A model generated the notes under the pieces. The model saw only the letters and a program-made list of their open reading frames with translations. It searched no databases and was not told the DNA's origin. From Arctopsyche grandis (lineage: Eukaryota; Arthropoda; Insecta; Trichoptera; Hydropsychidae): DNA of 64,000 bases. Every line of letters begins with the position of its first letter. Within the stretch, counting starts at the first letter, position 1. The DNA is taken from the NCBI RefSeq assembly GCF_051622035.1, contig NC_135359.1:33881501-33945500 (forward strand). The letters are read 5' to 3'. The translations under genes and the position numbers were made by a program. Below are positions 13,505 to 23,330 of this stretch, in pieces.

Positions 13505-16500
13505 TCAGTAGCCGTATCGATCTTGAATGGAAGACATGACTCCGTTTGCGAGCGAGCTAAGCTTTCCGGCGACGTTCGTCACACCCTGTCGTAGTCCCTC
13601 TTTAATATCTTCTAAATTATCCAAAGGTTTAAAATGCGGGTGAGTGTTTCCTACAAATAATAAAAATTGACGAAACAATAACAATAAAAGACATACAATG
13701 ACAATATTCAATAGCAACGGAACACTTACTTTGATTTCTATCTGTTGAGCCGAAAAAGTCTGCCGACGATATGCTAGTGCTGCCTTGGAATCTGACAAAA
13801 AAACCAAACAAATTAATATCCAACCCACTTTCAATCGATACACATTCAAACTTTATCATGATACCTGTTTAAATTGGCGTCTCGTTCAAACTTGTTGGCA
13901 GCATCGTCTCCGAAGAATTGATCGGAACTGATCGCTTTCGCTCCGCCGAACTTTTTAACCGCAGAATCTCCATCATCAGTGTTCTGTTTGTGACTTCGCG
14001 AGTTTGTTACGCCTCCAAACGAATTTGAACTGCCTAAAATTGGTAATGTAGTACTACATTGGAACATATGTATGTATGTAACATAAGATATAGAACTTCG
14101 TTGGGCGTTCATATTTACTCATGGAAGTAGTTGTTTTAGGTGTGGACGGCTCACTTTCGAACATTCCCCTGACGGGTTGATGCGACTCGGTCTCGATGAC
14201 CTCCCAGGAATAGCTCGACGAATTGTTAGTGCTGTTGCTTCCTCGGTCCCTTCCAAAGTTCATCGAATCGAAGATGAGAGATTCCGAATTTTTACTAGAC
14301 GAGTCATTTCTGAAACACACGTCAAATCAAATGTCAATTTCGTTACACGAAACCCCCCAATTTAAATGGTTTTAGTATTACAATACCTGTACATGTTAAA
14401 GTTAGATGAAAAACTACCGAAATCTTCAAAATCGTCAATGTTATTTTTACTGGCAGGTTCGAAAGTGACGTTATCTTGCTGAATCGTCTGCATGTCTCCG
14501 AGAGCCGAGTGGGATATACCGCTACTAATAACACAAAATCATCAGTATCACATCACACCACACCGCACATTTTGGTAAATTTCATTGCAAACGTTTCATA
14601 AGCATTACTTTTTGGATTTGTTTGAAGTGATGGCCATTCCCAGTCGTTCCAATTCCTTTGCTGTCTTTTGGTCGGCCGTTGTGAGCTGTTGGTAAGCGAG
14701 TCGCATTGAAGCGACTGCAGCTTCTTCTTCTACTTTAGAAACGGCAGTATTGCTCTCATTATTCTGTTGAAGAAGAGGAAATGGATTTTATCGACAAACT
14801 GATTAACATACACATGTACATATTTGGGCGTAGTGATAGTGTAACTGACGGTGACTCTTTAGTTGGACAAAGTCGAAGATAAATATAATAATATTTTGTC
14901 GTTTAACCGTACCTCAATTTTTAATTTGTCAGCCATTGCAGCTTCGCGTTCAATCTCATCAAAGTTAGCTTTCACCTTGGTGGCACCAAAGCCTCCTTTT
15001 TTTGCACCTAGCTGTATATGATAAAATAATAATAAAATCATAATTGAAATTATGACGAAAACAATTAAATGAGAAATATGTACATGTATTAAAAATACCT
15101 TGTTTTTGGACGGTTGAACTCTTCTTACGCCAATAGACGGTTTTCTAGTTTCATCGGTCGTCAACGAACTTTCCGAAGTAAGTAGATCTACTTTTGGTCC
15201 CAGAGATGAATTATTATTTACGCTTTCAGAGTTGGCGCCCTTGCTCAATTTGGTTCCTTGTCTCATAGGCGAAATCTGAAATTTAAAACGAATAAAGTCA
15301 TAATCCTACATACCTACAATGTATGATATGTATTTATTTACAAATACAATGCACTCATTCAACGCCCAACTGAAACACACACATTTTACAGCTAATTATA
15401 TTAGTAGATATTTGGAGGTAATGAAAAAGGCATTGTAGAAAACAAAATGAAAATCTTTTTTTCGGATCGTAATTTCAACATGTAAACTAATTATATAAAT
15501 TTTTATTTAACATGTCAATATACATATACATATGTATGTAGGAAGAGAAAATGAAAACAAATCGAAAATTCGTGCAAAAAATCGTGTTATTTCACATAAA
15601 TCGGAACAAAATCTAATAAAGGTTTTTGATGCGACTTTCTTATAGACCTACACATGTGTGATATATAATTGATAAAGCGTATGTGTTGAACGTCGATCGA
15701 AAATAACGTATGTACATAGTTTACCTGTTGATCGATAGATGAATTAGTGTTCCTTAGTAATGATTGGTTAGTCTCAAAAGGCACAAACGCATCAGGCTGA
15801 TTAGTGAGCTCTTCAAAGAAATCTACCTCTTTCTTTTCCTCTTTGACTTCCACGGGCTCAACGTAAGTATCGAGGAAGAGCTGAAAACACACACTCGAAT
15901 TGAAATTCATACACTCGAAAACTCCCGCATGATACTCCATCATCCAATGAATCAACCTGGGTGCCGTGTACTTTCATCGCGTTCGCCGACATGGAAGCGA
16001 GTTTGTCTCTGTAGAGTTGGGCGACCCTAGAACTGTACTTTTGTCTCGCATCGTCCGTCACCAAGTTGTGCTGACGGAAGAATTGGCTCTGGGGCAAAAC
16101 ACGAAATCCAATCATTAAAAATCGAGCACATGGAAAGCGAACGTCGCGAGACAGCGAAAGGTGTCACTCACGGCATTGGCGTTCCCTCCGAGCTGCATGT
16201 TGCGGATCTGCGGCCACGTCCAATTCGTGTCCAACTGAGTGGACCGCACGAACGTCAAATGCACTCCCAGACTGCGGTGGACTGCCGAGCAGTCGAGGCA
16301 GATGAACACGCCGAACGTGACGGACGACCATGTCGGTCTGTTCGCTCCGCAATCGAAGCATACCTAAAATCATATGGCGCAAACAAAAAACATAAATACA
16401 AATATATGGAAATGGAAATTTTATTCGTTCCATATGAACGAGGGTGCTAGCGTTGACAACTTGCACTGCAGTCTCAGTCTCGGTCTCACAAATTACGTTT

Positions 16501-16979
16501 GCTGCATACGTGCGTGTATTTTAGTGACGTTCGTCGACATATCGATGCTTTGGAGTCGAACATTTCGTCCATTTCCATTTAAATATTCGGCCAATTATTT
16601 TGTGTCGCATACCTTTCGCCTTATCCACGCACATACATACATACAAAGGAAAGTAAGTTTGAAGTAGATAAATTCATAGGAATAATTGGATGATACAAAG
16701 ACACCCAACTTGATGATGAAATCAACCAATTCAATGAGGTTGACACGACGTTGTGTCGACGAGTCTCGTTTGAGGTAATGTGGAAAGGTGGGGGTGTGTG
16801 TTGACGTTGGAGTGCAAATGCAAGTGCAACGTCAACACGAGCAACAGACGAGTGGGGTGCGGTGGGGTGGGGTGGGGTGGGGTGGGGTGGGGGGCCGGGA
16901 ATGCGTGTACCTTGTTGTGAGTCTGAGCCCTGAGTCTGGTGAAGACGGTCGCGATGTCGTCGGGGTCCGGCTGTGTCAT
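13505..16979 (-). CDS. ArfGAP3: ADP-ribosylation factor GTPase-activating protein 2/3
   Basis: GTPase-activating protein for Arf1, acting with coatomer on Golgi COPI vesicles. Twelve exons in descending coordinates: 16979-16911, 16363-16172, 16088-15957, 15880-15725, 15275-15099, 15011-14913, 14763-14609, 14524-14387, 14309-14119, 14033-13865, 13791-13730 and 13650-13505. They stay in frame and give 561 residues. The ArfGAP zinc finger is C-x2-C-x16-C-x2-C (CFDCG ... FICLDC), followed by the arginine finger in AVHRSLGVH, then [19 protein letters not shown]. Downstream are basic, coatomer-binding-type stretches ([13 protein letters not shown]), the [10 protein letters not shown] block, and the C-terminal ArfGAP2/3 repeats: [30 protein letters not shown] and [20 protein letters not shown]. 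The acceptor of exon 8 is a tandem TAGTAG and can add or drop one residue. The start ATG (GCCATGACA) is the only one in exon 1. Confidence 0.95.
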
Positions 16980-17020
16980 GGCGGGAGCGGGGGTGGGGTG
17001 CGGGGGGGGTGGGGGGAAAC
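16853..17020 (+). repeat. G-rich tract (GGGGT repeats) across ArfGAP exon 1
   Basis: About seven GGGGT units at 16853-16895 lie in intron 1 of the ArfGAP gene, close to its donor. Further G-runs at 16988-17018 lie just 5' of its ATG. Runs of four or more G separated by one or two bases fit the G-quadruplex pattern on the + strand, which is the non-template strand's complement for this minus-strand gene. Confidence 0.7.
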
Positions 17021-17129
17021 CTGGACGGACGAGGACGCGATCGGGGGGAGGGGGAGAGGGGAACGGCAATGGGAACGGAAACCAGAAGTGAGCGCAGACG
17101 ACGTCGATCTGAACGCGACCACCGAAAGA

Positions 17130-17513
17130 CGAACAACGAACGACGACCACCGACCACCGACCACCGACCACCGACACGTCACACGTCACCCGTCACCCGA
17201 GAACACACGCACGCCTGCCAACGCACGCAATCATAATCCGCACTCGTCGTACACTCCACACCCTAACCCTACACCCTTTTTACATTCCCACCTATGCTAT
17301 ATTTCATTAAGAGCTGTATAGACACTGAAAAAAAAAGTTATTATTTTTGGTTCCAATTTTAATAGTGGGCGGTGTCATTGCAATTTAACCTTCCCTCACC
17401 GTTGATGTAAACAAAGTCGACATTTACTCTAATTATGTGAATATCTCTGTAAATATTCTAAATAAAGAGTTCATATTTTGGGTATTCCTCAGTAATACAT
17501 TAATGTATTAGAT
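17130..17513. repeat. ACCACCG minisatellite and ArfGAP upstream flank
   Basis: At about 17145-17175 an ACCACCG-type 7-nt unit is repeated, followed by CACGTCAC/CCCGTCACC units to about 17200. This is the upstream (promoter) side of the ArfGAP gene. The rest is AT-rich without a coding exon. Confidence 0.5.
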
Positions 17514-17744
17514 CAGCGATTTCCAAGCTTTATGCTACTACGCCTCCCTAAAAAAAATTATTTTTCCAAAAATTTCAACCAAATAGGCAAGTTTAACAAT
17601 GAAATTATCGATCGTCCACAAATGTGCCTCTTCATGTTGGTTTTCTTCGAGAAAGGTTGCTATTTCTTCTTTGAGTTCAAACACCCATTGAATCATTTTT
17701 GCACGAGATAGCCAGCAAACTTCACAATAATACAAAAGACGCAT
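17514..17744 (-). pseudogene. hAT transposase fragment (GTF2IRD2/ZBED-like)
   Basis: A minus-strand open segment reads YYCEVCWLSRAKMIQWVFEL, then KEEIATFLEENQHEEAHLW and KLAYLVEIFGK. This is the pattern of hAT transposases related to the domesticated GTF2IRD2 and ZBED proteins (EVRWLSRG...ELKEEI...LAYLADIF). The left edge at 17514 (CAGCGATTTCCAAGCTTTATG) looks like a hAT terminal sequence. It is joined in frame, with no intervening base, to the LINE zinc-knuckle segment, so it is only a fragment. Confidence 0.6.
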
Positions 17745-18012
17745 ACAAGAGGCACAAGTCGGCTTATCAGCTAGTTTAGGACAATCTTTTCTCTCGTGTC
17801 CAGTATTGGCGCAATGAGAACAGGTACAGGGTTTCTCAGTGCATCTCGCAGAAAAATGGCCATAAGCGTGACACTTGTAGCATCTAAAGTCTCTTATATG
17901 GTCCCTAACACGGCAAGAAGACCAACCCAAAAATATGCGTTTGGCGGCAATCAGCAAATGTCGCAACGCAGGAACTACATACTTCCAGTATCGCTCTACC
18001 AGTGCCTCTGGT
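17745..18012 (-). pseudogene. LINE ORF1 zinc-knuckle fragment
   Basis: The minus strand encodes RIFLGWSSCRVRDHI, then two CCHC knuckles (CYKCHAYGHFSARC and CSHCANTGHERKDC, each C-x2-C-x4-H-x4-C) and the start of a third (CASC). This is the C-terminal part of an R1/I-group LINE ORF1 (Gag-like, RNA-binding). It is separated from its N-terminal part (19852-20554) by the BEL LTR insertion. A one-base frame difference exists just downstream of the insertion, so the ORF is broken even ignoring the insert. Confidence 0.8.
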
Positions 18013-18397
18013 ACCAGTGTTCAGACTATGTCTGATGATCGGCTTTCGTGGCCTTACGACCCACGATTTGGCCGATATATTTTTGTGCTGGCCACCCTGA
18101 GACAGCGGTTGGCACACAAACTGACAGTTGTCGATAGCGGTTTGGCGCGTAAACACCCCGGTGTTTACGGGGCCCACCTCGCCACCGAAATCACCAGCTA
18201 AAGGCTGGTGAGGGTTGTGACGATACTTGGAGACCAGCTCCAGTATCCGTCCGGTGTGCACCAGAGGAAGCTTGGTCTGTCTTCGTCCAGAAGGCAGACA
18301 ACTGAGCTACGCGTGGCTAACCTCAAAAGGCACGCGTGGTTACTTTGTTTACTCCCCCCCCCCTGCTTGATCTCTGTATATATATATATATATATAT

Positions 18398-19489
18398 TGT
18401 GGCGGCTCACTTATACGACATGGTCGAGTTTGGTTGCCTTCCTGCGAGTGGGGACCAACCCGGCTGGGTTCGGAGAGCCGCTACTCACTCTGTCTTCAGC
18501 TGTCATATAATAAACACGTGCATCAACATGCCAGTCGTCTCATTCGTTCATCCTCCATACTGGTGACCCCCGACATCGAGCCACGCAGCCTCGATCAATT
18601 TCAACATGCCGCTCATCCCTGCCTCGCCGAGCCAGGCGGAGAAGCTACCCGCCGCGCCCCCATCGCCATCAACACGTGTCGCGGCCCGCGGGTGACAATA
18701 AACGAGCAGACACGGCTACCTACCTACCTACCTACCTACCTACCGACGTCCAGCCACAACGTCGATGACAGGTGCTTTAAAAAAATGGGGGAGCGAATGA
18801 GACGACGATCTTGACAGCTGGATGTGGAGTCATGCGCGATCCACTACACATAGAACGGTCATCCAGCACCACAAGACATACACCACCTCAGCACCATCAT
18901 CATCATCATCATCAAGGCCCCGTCCGTCCCCACGAGCGTCGTCACGCCGAGACGGGCGGTAGCGCTACAACACCTCCACGAGCCACAACGACTCACAGTC
19001 CAGCTCGGAGTATCATCAACCACATCGATGCCCCTGCCGCCCCCGCCGCCCCACCAACCGACATCAGCCTCGGAAGAGCGGCGCCGCCGCAGCATCGCAT
19101 CGCATCGGCGCGACCATCGGACCACCCACCGTCCTGCTCGCGACGTCACCGCCCTCGAATCTACCGACCATTCAGGGCGGTACACCTATGTACACAGCGG
19201 ATGACCCACGTCAACAATTTTTTTTCTCCCCACGTAATAATTTTTTTCTCTTTGTGTAACAATAATTTTTTTCTTTTGTAAAATTTGTTTCTTTGTAATT
19301 TTGGTATCGCTGATGCTGGGGGGGGAGTGATGTGGCGGCTCACTTATACGACATGGTCGAGTTTGGTTGCCTTCCTGCGAGTGGGGACCAACCCGGCTGG
19401 GTTCGGAGAGCCGCTACTCACTCTGTCTTCAGCTGTCATATAATAAACACGTGCATTAACATGCCAGTCGTCTCATTCGTTCATCCTCC

Positions 19490-19492
<3 letters not shown>
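18398..19492 (+). mobile_element. TRIM-like mini LTR retrotransposon, complete
   Basis: Two 162-bp LTRs (18398-18559 and 19331-19492), differing at about one base, flank a 771-base interior. The host duplication is ATAT, within a TA tract. Right after the 5' LTR is a primer-binding-like CTGGTGACCCCCGACATCG. Just before the 3' LTR is a purine tract, GGGGGGGGAGTGA. The interior has no protease, reverse transcriptase or integrase. It starts with a 25-codon ORF (ATG at 18606) like a Gag N terminus. Near 19170 it reads SGRYTYVHSG-stop, which may be the last codons of a Ty3/Gypsy polyprotein (inference). It is young by LTR identity and must have moved in trans. Confidence 0.88.

Positions 19493-19580
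<88 letters not shown>
19493..19580. repeat. (TA)n microsatellite
   Basis: About 85 bases of uninterrupted TA. It is the expanded TA tract of the BEL LTR on the right side of the mini-LTR insertion. Confidence 0.95.
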
Positions 19581-19584
<4 letters not shown>

Positions 19585-19851
19585 CAGTCACCATACAAAC
19601 AGAATTACAACCTGTTTTCATTATTATACAATTTCCCGCCTTGGTCCTGTATCACACTCACTTACGCACACTGTACGAGAGAGAGCGAGATATACATCGA
19701 GCCGAGCCGACATCAGCAGAGACCAGACCACCGACGACGAAGGAAGGCACCTTGAGGAAACCAGCCCCGCCCAAGCTTACCACTAGCTATTTCACAAAAC
19801 CGACTTCGGGGGTGCTCTCGAGTTGAACATCCCTGGAGTCTGTACAACCAG

Positions 19852-20554
19852 GCTTTACCCTTCTAACGACTCTGACATCAGAGCTACTGAAGTCAACAGC
19901 GTTAACCCTCAACAACTCCGAGACCAAGTCGCCGTCAGACATTTCACCTGGAACCTCCAATATCTCGATACGCGGCTTCCTGGCGGAAGGTACCGAGGCC
20001 TTTAACCCCAAATTGCTATTTGAGGTGATCGAAGAAGCCATTTTAGAGGCTTCTAGAGCCGTACGTGGATAAACCGCGATGCCAGCGCTTTTGATCGGAC
20101 GCACTGACCAAACGCCTATGCCCTCATTGGTCAAATTGACCGCAGAGGTTAACAAACTCTTGGTAGCTTCGGAACTCGAAGACGAAGTTGTCTCCTTAGG
20201 GTATACCAATACAGCAGGTCTAGGTGGTCTCGCAGGCAAACTCCGATCGCTAACTCCTGGCCTAGATATTGGAGGAGGACCAGCAGCGACCCTGGCGAAC
20301 GAGCGCGCACCCTCAACACTCGCATTATTTACGCGAGAGCGCAATTCGGCACACTCGCGTCCCAAAGCATCGCATCTGGACGCACGCAACGCAAGGCGAG
20401 AAATCGCATCCCTGACGATAGTCGAGGAAGCATTCACCTTCTCCCTGAATTCATTGTTCAGCTTAGCGGTCCATAACCCAACAGAAATTTCATTCAATGC
20501 CGTGTGAGTGGCAACCAGGAGTCCATCAAGATCAACGGAGACCGATTTCTCCAT
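19852..20554 (-). pseudogene. LINE ORF1 N-terminal fragment (R1/I-group Gag-like)
   Basis: The minus-strand ORF starts MEKSVSVDLDGLLVATH and has a Ser/Pro-rich middle. It then shows PRIEILEVPGEMSDGDLVSE and VRRVKPG, the RNA-recognition-like domain typical of R1/I-clade LINE ORF1 proteins. It breaks exactly at the ACCAG duplication where the BEL LTR entered; the zinc knuckles continue at 17745-18012. About 230 native residues are present. No reverse-transcriptase ORF of the same element is seen in the window. Confidence 0.8.
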
Positions 20555-20735
20555 TGACCAAAAATTTATTTAAACAAAAACAAACAAACAACAGCCCGTC
20601 AAAAGATCAACATCAATAGCAATAAGTAATGTAAAAAAAAAATGAATAAACAATATAAACATATATGTATATAAACGAAAAGAAACAATACCGCAGTTAA
20701 ACGACGGTCTCGCACCGACGATAATAAATTACAAC

Positions 20736-21383
20736 TGTACAGACTCCAGGGATGTTCAACTCGAGAGCACCCCCGAAGTCGGTTTTGTGAGATAGCTAGT
20801 GGTAAGCTTGGGCGGGACTGGTTTCCTCACGGTGCCTTCCTTCGTCGTCGGTGGTCTGGTCTCTGCTGATGTCGGCTGCTCTGCTATGTCCCTTTCTCCT
20901 TCGTACAGTGTGCGTAAGTGAGTGTGATACAGGACAAAGGCGGGAAATTGTATAATAATGAAAACAGGTTGTAATTCTGTTTGTATGGTGACTGTATTTT
21001 ATATATATATATATACAGAGATCAAGCAGGGGGGACAGGGGGGGGGGGAATAACAAAGTAACCACGCGTGCCCTTTGAGGTTAGCCACGCGTAGCTCAGT
21101 TGTCTGCCTTCTGGACGAAGACAGACCAAGCTTCCTCTGGTGCACACCGGACGGATACTGGAGCTGGTCTCCAAGTATCGTCACAACCCTCACCAGCCTC
21201 TAGCTGGTGATTTCGGTGGCGAGGTGGGCCCCGTAAACACCGGGGTGTTAACGCGCCAAACCGCTATTGACAACTGTCAGTTTGTGTGCCAACCGCTGAC
21301 TCAGGGTGGCCAGCACAAAAATATATCGGCCAAATCGTGGGTCGTAAAGCCACGAAAGCTGATCATCAGACATAGTCTGAACA
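20736..21383 (-). mobile_element. BEL/Pao composite: 3' LTR (type A)
   Basis: A 648-bp LTR. On the minus strand it starts TGTTCAGACTATG and ends CTGGAGTCTGTACA. It is preceded in sense orientation by the polypurine tract AACGGGGGGAGTA. It is almost identical to the 5' LTR at 25758-26404. The outer edge carries ACAAC (20731-20735), matched by ACAAC at 26405-26409, so the whole 20736-26404 block behaves as one insertion. Confidence 0.9.
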
Positions 21384-22255
21384 TACTCCCCCCGTTGGAA
21401 TCCAGAGGATCGGATTCCAAAACAAATGAATTAATCAAGAGACTAATGAAGAATGACAAATGAGATAACAAAAGAACACAACAAAAAAGACATAAACAAT
21501 ACACAATCAGTAATCAAAACAAAGGTTCGTCCACCGTCAATCGTCCGGCTGTACATTAACAGCTGACTAAGCCCGCAAGAAACAACCAACAAGGTAAACA
21601 AACAACCAAACAAACAAACAAAAAACAACAAAAAACCAACACCAGTGCTTGGTAACAATATTGTTAAGCCGTTACATGTCCCGTATGCATTGATAGCTCC
21701 ATTACCAACACCAATCAACAAACAAGAGACAAAAAAAAACTAAATGGAAACACATTTAACTAAATCACAACACAAATTAAAGACGCCAACTTTAATGTGG
21801 GACGTTTTGAACGTTCGCCACACCGTTGCACAAATTCACTGAGTGCTGCTCGACTGGCAGTCGAGCTACTCGCCGGACTGCTCGCCGGTGTTGCTGATGG
21901 AGGAGTAGTAGGACCTACTCCTGTGCCCCTGTCTGCCAGGGGCCGCTGCTGCATGTGCTGGTGTGGTAGCACCCTCGCTCCGGGCTGATCGACCAGATCC
22001 TCCTGCTGTTGCGCAACTAGTGGTGCGCCAACTAGGAACTGGCCAGGAGTTATGGGAGCTGGGTTGGGAATGTCGAAAGATGTGAGGGTTAAAGGGCGCG
22101 GGTACATTGCGCTTCGGCAAGCGGAATCTTCGTACCGCGGAAATACGCGATTCGTCCAGGGGACGCGTAACTGTCTTGACTGGACGTCTCGCGCCAAAAC
22201 AAGATAACGGATCACGACCCGTTGTGTGATGGCAATTCCGAGAATCGCTTGAAAC
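21384..22255 (-). pseudogene. BEL/Pao pol 3' fragment and untranslated tail
   Basis: The minus-strand ORF at 22215-21760 contains PAPITPGQFLVGAPLVAQQQ, matching the conserved block after the BEL/Pao integrase (usually TPGHFLIG-PL). The rest is Pro/Ser-rich. The polypurine tract follows, next to the LTR at 21383. Upstream it stops at GAAAC|TGTACAG, directly on the middle LTR: no gag, protease, reverse transcriptase or primer-binding site remains. Confidence 0.75.
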
Positions 22256-22893
22256 TGTACAGACTCCAGGGATGTTCAACTCGAGAGCACCCCGGAAGTC
22301 GGTTTTCTGAGATAGCTAGTGGTAAGCTTGGGCGGGGCTGGTTTCCTCAAGGTGCCTTCCTTCGTCGTCGGTGGTCTGGTCTCTGCTGATGTCGGCTGCT
22401 CTGCTATGTCCCTTTCTCCTTCGTAATGTGCGTGGGATGCGTGATGTGGAAAAAGGGAGGAAATTGTATAATAATAAAAACAGGTTGTAATTCTGTTTGT
22501 ATGGTGACTGTATTTTATATATGTATAAATACAGAGAATAAGCAGGGGGGGGGGGAGTCCGTCGTGAAATTAGCGCGCACGTGTTCGAGAGGTTATGATA
22601 ACTTCACTCCTCACGTGACTACGTGATCTGACTTCGACGAAGAAAGACCAGGATTTCCTCACTACTCACCGGACGTATACTGAAGCTGTACTTCCAGTAT
22701 CGTCTGCCGATCCAGGCTGAGCTGATCGGGACTCGGTGGTGGGAACAAACTCGGTAGCGAACAGAGATGTTCACTCGACCGAAGCGGAAAACGAATAGGA
22801 GGCGGGGACGCGCGCTCGGCGCCGATCTCCCTCCAAAACGGCTCCTTTGGTCGTAACGCCACGAAAGCTGACCATGAAGACTTGGTCGGAACA
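22256..22893 (-). mobile_element. BEL/Pao composite: internal LTR (type B)
   Basis: A 638-bp LTR. Its left half (R-U5 in sense) matches type A closely, while its right half (U3, about 22560-22893) is very different. The ends are conserved (TGTTCCG... and ...CTGTACA) and a polypurine tract AACGGGGGGAGTA abuts it. It thus marks a different subfamily or a U3 replacement. Confidence 0.82.
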
Positions 22894-23330
22894 TACTCCC
22901 CCCGTTGGAAGTCAGAGGATCGAATTCCAAAACAAATAAGAATTAATGGTGCACAAGCGACTAATGAAATACACAAAAACCAAGCAAATAAGCAAAAAAA
23001 TAACAAAAAAACAACACAACAAATAACCCAGTCAGCAAACAAAATAACATTAGTCCATCGTCAATTTCCCATCCTACATAAGCAGCTGACTAAGCCGGCA
23101 AGAAACAAACAAAAAATAGACAAACAAACAACCAAAACACCAACAAATAACCAACACCAATGCTAGGTAACAATATTGTTCAATCGTTATATGTCCCAAT
23201 CTATCCTGATAGCTCTATTACAAAGCACCAATCAAACCAACAAGAGAAGCATAAAAGAAAAGCAACTCAAAAACTTAAGTTAAAACACATAAACTGAATC
23301 CACAACACAGATACAAACAACGCGCCAACT

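Larger units (their letters stand above)
18018..19846 (+). mobile_element. Solo BEL/Pao LTR, itself interrupted
   Basis: The LTR runs from TGTTCAGACTATGTC to GGAGTCTGTACA and is the same sequence as the minus-strand LTRs at 20736-21383 and 25758-26404. It is flanked by a perfect 5-bp target-site duplication (ACCAG at 18013-18017 and 19847-19851). Its (TA)n tract is split by the mini-LTR element at 18398-19492. No internal BEL sequence is attached, so this is a solo LTR inserted in the LINE ORF1. Confidence 0.9.

Noticed and set aside
16621-17189. Long Pro/Ser/Arg-rich ORFs on both strands over ArfGAP exon 1
   Set aside because: They arise from GC-rich simple repeats (GGGGT, ACCACCG). The real coding frame here is the 23-codon ArfGAP exon 1.
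17258-17275. CCCTAACCCT, possible telomere-like repeat
   Set aside because: Only about two units, not the insect TTAGG type, and it lies in a gene flank with other simple repeats.
18811-19281. 156-codon ORF in the mini-LTR element
   Set aside because: His/Pro/Ala-rich with a poly-His run from (CAT)n and no domain. It was not accepted as a gene; only its position in the element is of interest.
20079-20507. Plus-strand 142-codon ORF
   Set aside because: Antisense shadow of the LINE ORF1 on the minus strand.
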